The position numbers and the translations under genes were made by a program. The notes below the pieces were generated by a model that was given only the letters and a program-made list of their open reading frames with translations, made no database searches and was not told the origin of the DNA. From Flagellimonas meishanensis (GTDB lineage Bacteria; Bacteroidota; Bacteroidia; Flavobacteriales; Flavobacteriaceae), in NCBI RefSeq assembly GCF_019880545.1, contig NZ_JAINVW010000003.1, forward strand, positions 558,001 through 622,000: a stretch of DNA of 64,000 bases, read 5' to 3'. Numbering within the stretch: the first letter of the stretch is position 1; each line of letters opens with the position of its first letter. Below are positions 1 through 8,918 of this stretch, piece by piece.

Positions 1-150
1 AATATCATACATTTCGTATCCGTTTTCTAGTTTTTTTAGTAAAACAGGTTCTTTAACCAAGGTTGTAAAAGGGGCTTGTGCTAGAGAATTCAGGGAGTAT
101 ATTGAACACAATATTAAAAGCGTAAACCTTAATTGAAACAGTTTCTTCAT
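1..150 (-). CDS. N-terminus of an exported protein, cut by the window edge
   Basis: An ATG at 150-148 opens a frame that runs 50 codons to the window edge without a stop. It begins MKKLFQLRFTLLILCSIYSL and continues to a LAQAP signal-peptidase-I-like site near residue 23, so this is a Sec-exported (periplasmic or outer-membrane) protein. Too little of the mature part is visible to assign a family. It lies 71 bases downstream of the M19-type dipeptidase gene on the same strand and could be co-transcribed with it. Confidence 0.6.
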   Translation of the reverse strand, partial: MKKLFQLRFTLLILCSIYSLNSLAQAPFTTLVKEPVLLKKLENGYEMYDI

Positions 151-221
151 AATAAAATTTTAATTAGATTTTCTATTACTCTTTTGGTTCATAGTTTGTC
201 GGTTATGGCACTTAAAACCTA

Positions 222-1940
222 TTAATTGTTTAGATAGGCACGTGTAAAGTACTTTTTGCAAAAATTTGCGATGTTGTCATAAAAGATCATATCAACCAAC
301 TCCTCAGGTGTAAAACCCATAATCAATTCGTTAAATTGGCCTTTGGTGTATGCCTTGGAATAATCTTCACCAATGAACAAAACCTTGGCTTTTTTGCGCT
401 CTTGGTTGTTTTCGAAATTATACCGAATTGCATCTTCACACCTGGCCTTGAACTCTGTTAAGGTGGCAGAGGTATTAAAATGGTCAAAAGGGTCTATTAT
501 ACCATCAAAGTCAGTACCCAACCCAACCGTCTTCCATGCCTCTTTTGAATCAATGTTCTCCCCATCTTGGGCGTTCAACTTCTTAATATGTTCTAGGTTA
601 ATGCGAACAACATGAAAAATGTTAGTTAAGAACATCTGGGTATGCAAGCGCTGTACCCTTATCGAACTGCCCATTTCCCTACTTTCTACTTTAACCAGTT
701 TTTTAAATCTTCCTCCTGGCATGCGACCATCGTGCATACAAATACCAATTAGGCCATCAGAGTCAAAAATATCTGCAATGTCCTCATTGGTCAGATTAAT
801 ATCCCATCGGCTCACGTACGATTTTTTGTCAAGCTTATTTGTATCATTACGCCTAGCTGATTCAGCTCGTGTTGAAATACCGTTGATAGCCGTGTGGCTA
901 CAAATGATAGGCACTTTATCAGGTCGCAACTCCTTGATCATTTTTGTGAATTCATCCCTGCATTTTAGGGACATATGTTTGGTGTCAATCAGAATTCTAC
1001 GATTATGGAAAGTTCTTGATAGCAAATAGTCCTTTATCAGTTCCTTGCCAAATTCCGTAAAGCCATCATCAAGGCCATTGCTTTGATCGAACACATTGCT
1101 AAACCCTGGTTTCAAAAAATTTTCGGCGTCTTTAAAACTCTTAGCATGACCGGATATCAGATTGTTAAAGTGATGCGAAAATGTGATGAAAAACGGAGGG
1201 AAATCCAACTGTTTAACCCTTCTAACGTTTTCTACAAAAGAACGTTTCAAAGCATCCTGAGCATCTGTGTTCAAGGCATCAATATTTTTTGCGTTGAACA
1301 AGTCTTCTTTATTGTATTTAGCCAGCAAGTGGGCGCCTTCAAGCGTTATTATTCCGGCCACCTCATAATTGGTTAGGGTGTCCATTTCCGAAAAATCATT
1401 AATCAATTTTAACTTGACAGGCCTGGAATAATCAGTAATTTGGTATTCCCTGTTATGCTCATAGAGTATGGTACCGTATTCCTTGAGCGTTTCTTCAAAG
1501 TAATTGATTACAGGTGCCTCATAAATGTCTTTTAAAAACCCTTTGACATAAGTTTCGGAAAATCCGGTCAGGGCACGAATGATCTTGACGTCAATACTTA
1601 ATCGTGAAAATATACCTTTCAGAATCCCCTGCTGTAAGTCATTGGTACCCCGATTAAATGGTCGATCAGGTTTCATGAAAGGTCGTTCAGGTGGGTAAAT
1701 GGCAAAAAATACAAGCCTATTATTGCCTCTCAAGCACGACTCCAAATTGGATTGGGTGTAGCGTGCCATGTTTTTTAAAAACATGTCTATGGCAATTTTT
1801 CGAAGTTTGTCCGAAAGTCCAGCACCACGAAATAAAGCTCGTGTCGCAATATTTTTTTTCTCTATCCAACAATTTTCAATTTTTTCATTGAAGGTCGGCT
1901 TTAATGAAGGATGGCAATGTAAATCCGCAATTTTTGTCAT
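222..1940 (-). CDS. M19-family (membrane dipeptidase-like) metallopeptidase
   Basis: A 572-aa protein without signal peptide, resembling the peptidase M19 / renal dipeptidase branch of the amidohydrolase superfamily. Seen: an N-terminal metal-site motif ADLHCHPS, an internal TLEGAH that could supply the bridging glutamate, LIDTKHMS and IICSHTAINGIS for the later histidines, and GLGTDFDGI near the C-terminus. M19 enzymes are usually 330-400 aa, so this version carries long insertions, mainly in the first 200 residues. The start at 1940 is chosen because its ATGA overlaps the stop of the upstream gene by 4 bases; the frame extends 15 codons further upstream but into that gene. Substrate is unknown; a dipeptide or small amide is inferred from the family. 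Confidence 0.75.
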   Translation of the reverse strand: MTKIADLHCHPSLKPTFNEKIENCWIEKKNIATRALFRGAGLSDKLRKIAIDMFLKNMARYTQSNLESCLRGNNRLVFFAIYPPERPFMKPDRPFNRGTNDLQQGILKGIFSRLSIDVKIIRALTGFSETYVKGFLKDIYEAPVINYFEETLKEYGTILYEHNREYQITDYSRPVKLKLINDFSEMDTLTNYEVAGIITLEGAHLLAKYNKEDLFNAKNIDALNTDAQDALKRSFVENVRRVKQLDFPPFFITFSHHFNNLISGHAKSFKDAENFLKPGFSNVFDQSNGLDDGFTEFGKELIKDYLLSRTFHNRRILIDTKHMSLKCRDEFTKMIKELRPDKVPIICSHTAINGISTRAESARRNDTNKLDKKSYVSRWDINLTNEDIADIFDSDGLIGICMHDGRMPGGRFKKLVKVESREMGSSIRVQRLHTQMFLTNIFHVVRINLEHIKKLNAQDGENIDSKEAWKTVGLGTDFDGIIDPFDHFNTSATLTEFKARCEDAIRYNFENNQERKKAKVLFIGEDYSKAYTKGQFNELIMGFTPEELVDMIFYDNIANFCKKYFTRAYLNN

Positions 1941-2983
1941 TTCATTGATTTTAAAGGTGTATATCCAAGCGTTACGCCTCCCCAATGGTGTACATTCTTG
2001 CCCTGTTTGAATTCTTGCGTTCGTAAGAAATGGTTGTATCCAATGAAGAAGCGATTTGCCAATAGCAACTTGACCCCGGCTTTGAAGTCCAATACAATGC
2101 GATTGATATTGCCTGAATCAATGGTGTATGGACTATTGTCATTAAAAAGTAACCCTTGAAGTGTGGTATCGTAACCTACCAATCGTACCTTAGGCTCTGC
2201 AAAGAGATGCAAACGAAACCCTTTAGTTCCCTTCTTGGGTGTACCCGAGGTCTCTGTGGCACGCAGGAGTATTGGAGTGCCACCAGTGTTCGCTCCAAAT
2301 ACTGGAAATGAGTTGATGTTGAGCATATTTAAATACAGTCCCGCTTCTAGGTTCATCATATAATTCCCAAAATCACCCCCGATAAGCCAACTTGGTCTGA
2401 AAAGCTCCGTTTTTAAATCGTCTTTATAGTTTAAATTGAAACTTTGCATTCTTAGGATGTTGTAATTCACAACAAAGGAACCATTGAATCCAATTTGGTT
2501 GTCCCAACCCCTAGGATTTGGCCTTGTTGTTCCAAACCACCCTCTATCATGAATATAGTACTGTGCTTCTCCCGGTCCTTGCCACCCCGTAAGTCCGAAA
2601 ATGAGTTGACTATTTAGCAAGGATTTAGACTCTTCTCCAATAGATAGCTTTCCAAAAATCATATAGGTCAAAGATGCATAGGGCCGATCGTTTAAAACAA
2701 CTTCGGTGGCTAGCAAATCCTGAGGCGTATAAGCCGTACCCCCTAGAGCCAAAATTTGATAGTTAGTCCCATTTTCTAGTTCAAAAAATGGTTGTGGAAA
2801 ATTAAATTCGGGCAATAACAATTCTAATTGTGCACCGCCGGTATAGTTGTCATCCTGATTGCTAATGCCAAGAAAATCATTTTCATGGGTAAATGAGATT
2901 TGGAAGTCAAAAAGCTCTTGAGCCACTAATAAATTGGAGAGCACCAAGAATGACAAAAGCACGTAATATTTATAGCACTTCAT
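1937..2983 (-). CDS. LpxR-like lipid A deacylase family protein (DUF2219)
   Basis: A 348-aa outer-membrane protein with a signal peptide (cleavage after NLLVAQ) and the hallmarks of the LpxR/DUF2219 family: THENDFLG followed by DDNYTGG near the mature N-terminus and NDRPYASLTY around residue 100, which in LpxR lie at the 12-strand barrel's calcium and active-site region. Known LpxR enzymes remove the 3'-acyloxyacyl chain of lipid A at the cell surface; whether this one does so is inference, since Bacteroidota lipid A differs. Its stop overlaps the next gene's start by 4 bases (ATGA), indicating translational coupling with the M19-type peptidase. Confidence 0.8.
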   Translation of the reverse strand: MKCYKYYVLLSFLVLSNLLVAQELFDFQISFTHENDFLGISNQDDNYTGGAQLELLLPEFNFPQPFFELENGTNYQILALGGTAYTPQDLLATEVVLNDRPYASLTYMIFGKLSIGEESKSLLNSQLIFGLTGWQGPGEAQYYIHDRGWFGTTRPNPRGWDNQIGFNGSFVVNYNILRMQSFNLNYKDDLKTELFRPSWLIGGDFGNYMMNLEAGLYLNMLNINSFPVFGANTGGTPILLRATETSGTPKKGTKGFRLHLFAEPKVRLVGYDTTLQGLLFNDNSPYTIDSGNINRIVLDFKAGVKLLLANRFFIGYNHFLRTQEFKQGKNVHHWGGVTLGYTPLKSMK

Positions 2984-3035
2984 TTTACATTGGAGTTGAC
3001 GTTAAAATCTGAGAAATCCTTTTTATTTACCAATT

Positions 3036-3686
3036 TCAAGGTTTAACACCATTATCCTTCCAGGAATCCTTTATCACTTTAAAAAACTGGTTAATACCTG
3101 ATGTCCCACCAGAAATCAAGGCAGCGGTCAGGATGATGTCTAGATAGAAAATCAATTTCACGTTGAAATCTTCAGGATTAGCACCAACCAAAAATTCCCT
3201 GATAACCGTGATGCCAGACGCGGCAAGAACTAGACTGATGGTAAAGGCTACGACGCGTATGAAACCAACGCGTTCTGCATTCATTTTATTTATTGCATTT
3301 GTAGCATCAACTATTGAATTTTCGTAAGGTAAAAGTCTAGGGTCATCATCGAATAAATCTACATTGACATAGTTCTGACCATTTGCCATTCTTTCTTTTA
3401 ATATTTCGTCTCTCAAAATTCTTCTTTTCTCACGGCTAATTGTCAAAGCCGATTCCGCACGAACGCGTTCTTCTTGTGTTTCTTTTTTCTCAGGAAAAAA
3501 GACAGCGATTAGTTGGTCCAACAAGGCTCCAACGATTACCAGTTTGAGTACAACTTTTCCAATGGCCACATATGGATCGTCAACAAAAGTCAACGCAACT
3601 TCAAACCATTCAAATCGGATAATGAATAACAAGGTGATAACTGCTAGAGTGAGAAGTAACCACCAATAATCTCTAAGTATTCTCAT
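3036..3686 (-). CDS. Four-helix membrane protein of unknown function
   Basis: A 216-aa protein with four predicted membrane segments at about residues 8-25, 41-64, 143-163 and 181-203. Between helices 2 and 3 is a charged, probably helical cytoplasmic stretch rich in Lys, Arg and Glu (residues 66-105). I do not recognise the family. The last loop contains SGGTSGINQFF, reminiscent of a glycine-rich membrane re-entry, but that is not diagnostic. ATG at 3686; 52 bases separate its stop from the LpxR-like gene, so co-transcription is possible. Confidence 0.55.
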   Translation of the reverse strand: MRILRDYWWLLLTLAVITLLFIIRFEWFEVALTFVDDPYVAIGKVVLKLVIVGALLDQLIAVFFPEKKETQEERVRAESALTISREKRRILRDEILKERMANGQNYVNVDLFDDDPRLLPYENSIVDATNAINKMNAERVGFIRVVAFTISLVLAASGITVIREFLVGANPEDFNVKLIFYLDIILTAALISGGTSGINQFFKVIKDSWKDNGVKP

Positions 3687-4013
3687 AATTCAAGTTTTTA
3701 AGAAAATTAGTTCTTAGTAATAATCAATGAAATAACCATTAATAGGTATTCTGTTTGGGGGAGAAAACAAAAGGAAGTAAGTGAATATTTGGAGTTCTTC
3801 AATATAGAAATAGATTGTTAAATTGTATTGTAGAAAAACCTTAAAAATTCTGGGGTTTTTCTGCAATTTCGCACCCTTTTAGGCATTATGGGTAGCTTTT
3901 TATGAGGAATTCATGCATATCTCGCTTTGCCTCCCCTTCGCTCCTACCTCGCGCTGCGAGCTTCGATAGATGCGTTAGCGAGTTCGGTACGACACTTGAC
4001 CTCTGTATTTGAT
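3687..4013. other. Intergenic, with a GC-rich structured segment
   Basis: No gene is seen. The left half is AT-rich and probably holds the promoter for the four-helix membrane protein, though no clean TAnnTTTG box was found. From about 3918 to 4000 the composition becomes clearly more GC-rich than the surroundings and includes a 5-bp hairpin with 3-nt loop at 3948-3960. It could be a terminator remnant or a piece of an intergenic repeat. Confidence 0.3.
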
Positions 4014-5063
4014 TTAGGTCCGAGCTTTTCGAAAACTGGATGGCGTGGTGCCCGCAAACTTTTTAAAGGCCGTATTGAAGGAAGATAGACTGCTAAAACC
4101 TACATCAAAAGCAATGGAGGAAATAGTATACTTGTCATTTTCCTTATCCAAAAGCATCGCTTTAGCGTCTCGAATACGATAAAAATTGATATAGTCGTTA
4201 AAATTTCGATTGCCGTATTCGTTTATCGCCGAAGATATTTGCTGGGTACTTTTCCTAAGTCTTTCACCGAGCATGGGCAAAGACACTTCCGACCTCAAGT
4301 ACAGTTTGTCACCCACCACAAGTGCATCAATTGCCGTAAAAAGAAATTGATTGCTGTTCTCCTTAAATACCGCGCCGTCGATGTCGGTAATCTTCAATTG
4401 AAATGCCTTATAGCTTAAAAAGTAGATAACCAAGGAATACACCAAGGGTCCTATGACATAGGGCACGGCATTATCCAGTATATTCAATACATAAGTGCAC
4501 CAAATCAAGATAAAGCCAATGAGTATATCCTTTAGCCACCGGAACACCGCTTTTTGTGATTTGGTACGGTGTTCTTTCTTATGTTCTTTTTTTGCCCGCT
4601 TATACTCCAGCCATCCCAAACCTATATACAAAGCCAAATGGAGGTAGATAAAAATAAGTCCGCTCGAAAATACAACGATGACCCATTCGCTGTTCTCATA
4701 CCATACTCGGGTCACAAATAGACTTGCGCCAAAAATCAAAACAAAGGGAACCAATTCCCATAGGAACCTTTTGGGCACTTTAAAATAAGGAAGCGTCATA
4801 CTCAAAACATACCAACGCAGTAGTGGTCCAATCAACAATAAAAAGGTAAGCCCAATAAAAATAAAAATGGGCTCCAGCCCTTCCCCAAAATTCAGCAACA
4901 CCGATTTTCCAATTCGAAATGCCATGAAAATCAGGATAAGACCTAGAAAAACATTCGATTGGCTTTTTTTCTTTTTAAAAAACAAGAGATACAGTGCAAA
5001 GAGCATACCGTGAAGCAGCCCTGCACTACTAAGGATGATCAATGCTACATCTACAAGCTTCAA
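4014..5063 (-). CDS. Membrane-bound AraC-family transcriptional regulator
   Basis: A 349-aa protein with about seven hydrophobic segments over residues 5-220 followed by an AraC/XylS-type DNA-binding domain in the last 100 residues. The C-terminus shows the expected double helix-turn-helix pattern: YRIRDAKAMLL, then ISSIAFDVGFSSLSSFNTAF and FAGTTPSSFRK. This 7TM-HTH architecture is common in Flavobacteriaceae and is thought to sense a membrane or periplasmic cue. The start is a TTG at 5063, the first codon after an in-frame stop, and the first membrane segment begins at once, so no later start fits. It follows the DJ-1/PfpI gene by 97 bases on the same strand. Confidence 0.85.
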   Translation of the reverse strand: MKLVDVALIILSSAGLLHGMLFALYLLFFKKKKSQSNVFLGLILIFMAFRIGKSVLLNFGEGLEPIFIFIGLTFLLLIGPLLRWYVLSMTLPYFKVPKRFLWELVPFVLIFGASLFVTRVWYENSEWVIVVFSSGLIFIYLHLALYIGLGWLEYKRAKKEHKKEHRTKSQKAVFRWLKDILIGFILIWCTYVLNILDNAVPYVIGPLVYSLVIYFLSYKAFQLKITDIDGAVFKENSNQFLFTAIDALVVGDKLYLRSEVSLPMLGERLRKSTQQISSAINEYGNRNFNDYINFYRIRDAKAMLLDKENDKYTISSIAFDVGFSSLSSFNTAFKKFAGTTPSSFRKART

Positions 5064-5160
5064 GGGTCAACGTTTTGACTAAAATAGAAATATTTCTTTC
5101 GCCAAGTCCCATTGACCCCTGAAGTCGAATTCAAACAGTATTGCATGCCTTGTTTAATGA

Positions 5161-6267
5161 TTATCCGCGTTCCGCCATTTTTTTGGCATGTGAAGTAAGG
5201 CCAATCAATGCAAAAAACCGACGGATATCGCCTTGCATACCCGCAATCAAGCTATGCTTGGCGATGAGGATGCGTTCGAGTTCCACGTGTTTATCCCGAT
5301 ACATCGTATCAATCAATGCCTTTGCTTTTTGTGAGCCTGAAGCTTCGTAGGTATTCAATACCTCCACCGCATTTTCTTCGGGGGTCAATTTTCGGTATTT
5401 CGGAGTATAACCCATTTCTTGGACCATGGTTTCTGCCATCTTCCAAGTGGACCATGGGTTTTGACCGGTCACCAAGTTCTTCTCATGGCTAATCTGCTCC
5501 AGGTACATTGCACCTTCATTGAATTGAACCCCTTGGGCTATCAATTTATCTTGTAACAAAAAAGGGAATACCTCGGCTGCTTCTGGAATCAACAACAACT
5601 CTTCCTCATTGGTGAATGCGCTAACGGTTTTGTTTTGCAACAAATGCTGCCCATTATCCAAGGTAACATTTACAAGTGCTGCGGGTCCATGGCAAACGGC
5701 ACCGACTACCTTATCCGCCTGATAGAGTTCACGAACAATATGCTGTATGGCTTTATTTTCTGGGAAATCGAACATGGCGCCCTTGCCTCCCACAAAAAAC
5801 ACCGCTTCATAGCCGGATGGCACAATTCGGTCAACCGGAACAGTATTTTTGGCCTTGCGCTGGGCGGTGCTATCGTTCAAAAAAGCAAAATCATATTTTC
5901 CCATATCCTCATCATCGATGATGACCTGAGGTTCACCCCCTTTGGGACTGGCAATATCTACTTCAAATCCGTTGGCCTGAAATACATAATAGGCCCTTGA
6001 TAGCTCAGTAAGTTCGTAACCTGTTTTCTTGCCACTATTGCCCATGGTTTTCGCACTGGTTACAACGGCCAATACCTTTCCCCTATTTGGGGGGACATTT
6101 TGGGTGAGGTACGTTAATTCGCTAGGCTTCGTCGTTGTAAAGTCAACGCGCTCTTCTTTTTTGGGAATCAAACTCATGAACCACCAACCAAATCCGAACA
6201 GTAGCAACAGTAAAGAAACAAGACTGATCAAGCTCCATTTTAGTATAGGATATTTCTTAAGCATCAT
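5161..6267 (-). CDS. Membrane-anchored DJ-1/PfpI-family protein
   Basis: A 368-aa protein with an N-terminal membrane anchor (residues 11-33) and a DJ-1/PfpI (class I glutamine amidotransferase-like) domain over about 60-265. The nucleophile elbow is GAVCHGPAA with Cys192; VFFVGGKGAMFD precedes it. Family members include glyoxalases, chaperone-like Hsp31 and proteases, so the activity is not defined. Odd: about 100 residues follow the domain, helical and ending HSLIAGMQGDIRRFFALIG, which is not part of the usual fold. Two ATG codons lie at the start (6267 and 6264). A near-consensus minus-strand -7 element (TTATTTTG) lies close to 6290. It is followed by the membrane-bound AraC regulator. Confidence 0.8.
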   Translation of the reverse strand: MMLKKYPILKWSLISLVSLLLLLFGFGWWFMSLIPKKEERVDFTTTKPSELTYLTQNVPPNRGKVLAVVTSAKTMGNSGKKTGYELTELSRAYYVFQANGFEVDIASPKGGEPQVIIDDEDMGKYDFAFLNDSTAQRKAKNTVPVDRIVPSGYEAVFFVGGKGAMFDFPENKAIQHIVRELYQADKVVGAVCHGPAALVNVTLDNGQHLLQNKTVSAFTNEEELLLIPEAAEVFPFLLQDKLIAQGVQFNEGAMYLEQISHEKNLVTGQNPWSTWKMAETMVQEMGYTPKYRKLTPEENAVEVLNTYEASGSQKAKALIDTMYRDKHVELERILIAKHSLIAGMQGDIRRFFALIGLTSHAKKMAERG

Positions 6268-6595
6268 TTAAATTTTAGAATGAGGTCACAAAATAAGGCC
6301 GCATCCTGCATAAAAGCTTTCGAAATGATAATTCCATCAGTGAAATAAATATTTATCAAGTCCAATTAGAAGGGTTAACACGATTGAATTCAAAGTGTTT
6401 CTCGAAAAGCCAAGCGGAGATTTCAAGTAATCTCCATCACCTCAAACAAGTCCGTTTCTTATAATATTCCAAATCAATAGCTCGGATTTCATCTTGTCTA
6501 GAGAACACAACACCCTCCACTTCCATCAAAATAATGGAGAGCTCGGTGATTCCCGATATTTTATATGATCTCAACTATAACAGCCTCCGGCCCAA
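6268..6595. other. Intergenic, no gene seen
   Basis: AT-rich spacer between two minus-strand genes. It must contain the promoter of the DJ-1/PfpI gene at its left edge and the 3' end of the phosphoesterase transcript at its right. I see no convincing terminator hairpin, repeat or short gene. Confidence 0.4.
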
Positions 6596-8611
6596 TCACA
6601 AAGCCGTACCAAATTTCCAGAAAAAGTCCATCCCGGTAGCTGTGCTTAAATAAATCAGCCCCCACTTTTTGGCATATACAGGCTTTAAGTACTGCCCAGG
6701 GTAGGCCACACTTTCCAAATAGACAGGGTCCCCTACCCGAACGAATACATCGCCCCCCGGATTCTTTTTGTGCACTTTCCACTGTTGGATGGCATAACCG
6801 GGATTTTGCCACAAATCATAATAGAGCCATGGCAGCTTGCCCGCAGTGATGAAGTTGGTGAGGCCAAGACCGCCTTCCTCCGAATGGAAATTAATCAGGT
6901 TACCATCCTGTAAAAAATCCCCACCTCCATTGGAATTTATTGTAACAATCAATGGCACCGCATTGGTATTGACGGGCGTTATGGGCTGCAGCACAGGATA
7001 GTTGTAGTTGAACGAGCCATGGTAGGCCTTTTGGACCGTCATACCGTCTTGGTTGATCAGAAAAAGCGACTGCTGCGATACGATTTTTTTACCCGTATCC
7101 GGCGGTGGCTGCGGCAACGCAAAGGACTCACTGAACAACAGGGTGCTTACGGGATTGGGTGGGACCACATCTCCCCAAGCGGGAAACTGGTAGTAGCTGG
7201 CCTGTACCGGAGACGTTGGCGTGGCACGCCCGCCAAAATCAAGTATGGCATAACCATGATTGTAATAGGTAATGCCATTGCTGTCGGCATTGGTCCCCAA
7301 TTTGTACTGGTCGTAAGCCGGCTCCCCTACCAGATAAGGTATCTGGGGGTAGTTTACTTTGTATGGATCAATGGAGGTGAGCTCTTCATAGGCACTATTG
7401 CCCACTAACCTACCCTTTGCCAGGGCGAGCAGGTTGTTCTGGTACATCACAAAATTATGTTCGTGGCCCCAAATCCATCCCGCTACCTTGCTCGGCATAT
7501 ATTCTGAAAATACCCTGTAGATGTAGGGGTTAAAATAAGGAACAGTGTTCAATACCGAATACTTGCCGTTCAAGGCGGTATTGGAAGAAAATACCTGGTG
7601 GTGCGACAAAACAATGCTGGCGCCATCAAAACGCTCCATCTTGTCCTGCAACCAGTCAATCTCCGTATTTTGAAGCCAAGGCCCCGCATAAATCGCATTA
7701 AGTTGGTCGGCTGGATTGGAATCGTTGTACCCTGTATCCATACCAAGAAACTGCCATCCCCCATCTTGGGTTCGCAGACAGAAATAACTGGCTGGCTGCA
7801 TCGCAGTCTCGCCCCCGGGATAATTGTTAAGGTTGGTAACTACGTTATAGTACTCCGCTCCCCAGGCATAGTAATCGTGATTTCCCGGAATGGAAAATAC
7901 GGGAATACGATTGCCCTGGCCCAATACTTCATCAAACACTTGGGTGAACACATCCGCAAAATAGGTATGGCACTCGTCCGGGGTGCCCGAGTAGTAAATA
8001 TCCCCCAAATGGATGATGGCATCGGGCTTATGCTGCACCATCATATCGCGGAGCAAAGCCACTGCATCCGGTAGGCCCGTGCCCCAATCCCCCAAAATAC
8101 CCACCTTGGCATCGTTGGGCAAATTCCATTGGATCACTCCGTAATCAATATTGTTGTTTCCCTGAACGGTCCAATCGTTATAGGTCATGTGATGGCCGGA
8201 CAATATCGCATATTTTGCATAGGTAGTGGCGCAGGATAAAAATCCCGTTGGAGGTGGCCCAACAGACCAGTCCTTATCGCTGAACTTTCGATATGTGATG
8301 GTAAGCTCTTCTGCAAGGGCGGTATTATTGGCAGCCATGGCCTCGCCGACCTGGAATGCGAGATGCGATTTATACACCAGGGCCTCATGGCTTCCATCGT
8401 CTTTGGAAGGAATGTTGGGAACAAAATCCGGGTCTGCGTGCAATTTGGAAACATGTGCGGCAGCGGCTATGGACATGGGGTGCCTAAGCACATGCTGCAT
8501 GGCGGCAGGTTTGTTTTCTGCGGTCAATTGGTTACGGATACCTTCCGCAACGGAAGACTGCCAAAGGGATAACTCACGGCTATGCACCCTGGTAAAAAGA
8601 GGTTGTTCCAT
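6596..8611 (-). CDS. Large calcineurin-like metallophosphoesterase with extra N- and C-terminal regions
   Basis: A 671-aa protein. The central domain (about 165-400) has the full calcineurin-type metal-site series: GILGDWG, HLGDIYYSG, IPGNHDYY, VLSHHQV and GWIWGHEHNF, so it should be a two-metal phosphohydrolase. About 160 residues precede the domain without a signal peptide or membrane segment, and about 200 residues follow it; the end (VRVGDPVYLESVAYPGQYLKP, about 620-650) looks like a beta-trefoil or actin-crosslinking-like repeat, suggesting ligand binding. Substrate unknown. ATG at 8611. The neighbouring genes on the same strand (HExxH protein, cupin-AraC regulator, phospholipase D-like protein) are not tightly spaced, so no operon is claimed. 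Confidence 0.8.
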   Translation of the reverse strand: MEQPLFTRVHSRELSLWQSSVAEGIRNQLTAENKPAAMQHVLRHPMSIAAAAHVSKLHADPDFVPNIPSKDDGSHEALVYKSHLAFQVGEAMAANNTALAEELTITYRKFSDKDWSVGPPPTGFLSCATTYAKYAILSGHHMTYNDWTVQGNNNIDYGVIQWNLPNDAKVGILGDWGTGLPDAVALLRDMMVQHKPDAIIHLGDIYYSGTPDECHTYFADVFTQVFDEVLGQGNRIPVFSIPGNHDYYAWGAEYYNVVTNLNNYPGGETAMQPASYFCLRTQDGGWQFLGMDTGYNDSNPADQLNAIYAGPWLQNTEIDWLQDKMERFDGASIVLSHHQVFSSNTALNGKYSVLNTVPYFNPYIYRVFSEYMPSKVAGWIWGHEHNFVMYQNNLLALAKGRLVGNSAYEELTSIDPYKVNYPQIPYLVGEPAYDQYKLGTNADSNGITYYNHGYAILDFGGRATPTSPVQASYYQFPAWGDVVPPNPVSTLLFSESFALPQPPPDTGKKIVSQQSLFLINQDGMTVQKAYHGSFNYNYPVLQPITPVNTNAVPLIVTINSNGGGDFLQDGNLINFHSEEGGLGLTNFITAGKLPWLYYDLWQNPGYAIQQWKVHKKNPGGDVFVRVGDPVYLESVAYPGQYLKPVYAKKWGLIYLSTATGMDFFWKFGTAL

Positions 8612-8918
8612 ACTTTTTTTGAATTTTGGTTAGAAAGCCATGCCTCGTTGGAATGGTGTTTTTTCAAATAGTTATATCAAACGTCCCTACCGGTTTAGGA
8701 CGTAGACCGAGTCATCAAAAAAAGGGAACTAAAATGTGTAGGGATTAATCAAAGGGGTTTTTAAATGTAAGAAATATTAACAAGAAACCTATTACTTTTT
8801 TCGAGAATTATTCGAGTGGATACTTGCTGTGACTTAATCCATCTACGTGAAGTTGTGGATGCTTGTTTAGCTTCAATACTACCAACCGGTTCAACAAAAC
8901 AAAGGATAGGTGTGGTCG
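8612..8918. other. Intergenic with a near-perfect inverted repeat
   Basis: A 307-bp spacer between two minus-strand genes. An inverted repeat with 6-bp arms ACGTCC/GGACGT (extended by CTA/TAG with one extra base) lies at 8681-8703, about 70 bases upstream of the phosphoesterase start; it lacks a T tract on either strand, so an operator is more likely than a terminator. No gene is seen. Confidence 0.35.

Noticed and set aside
8681..8703. Inverted repeat upstream of the phosphoesterase considered as a terminator
   Set aside because: No T tract follows on either strand; kept only as a possible operator.
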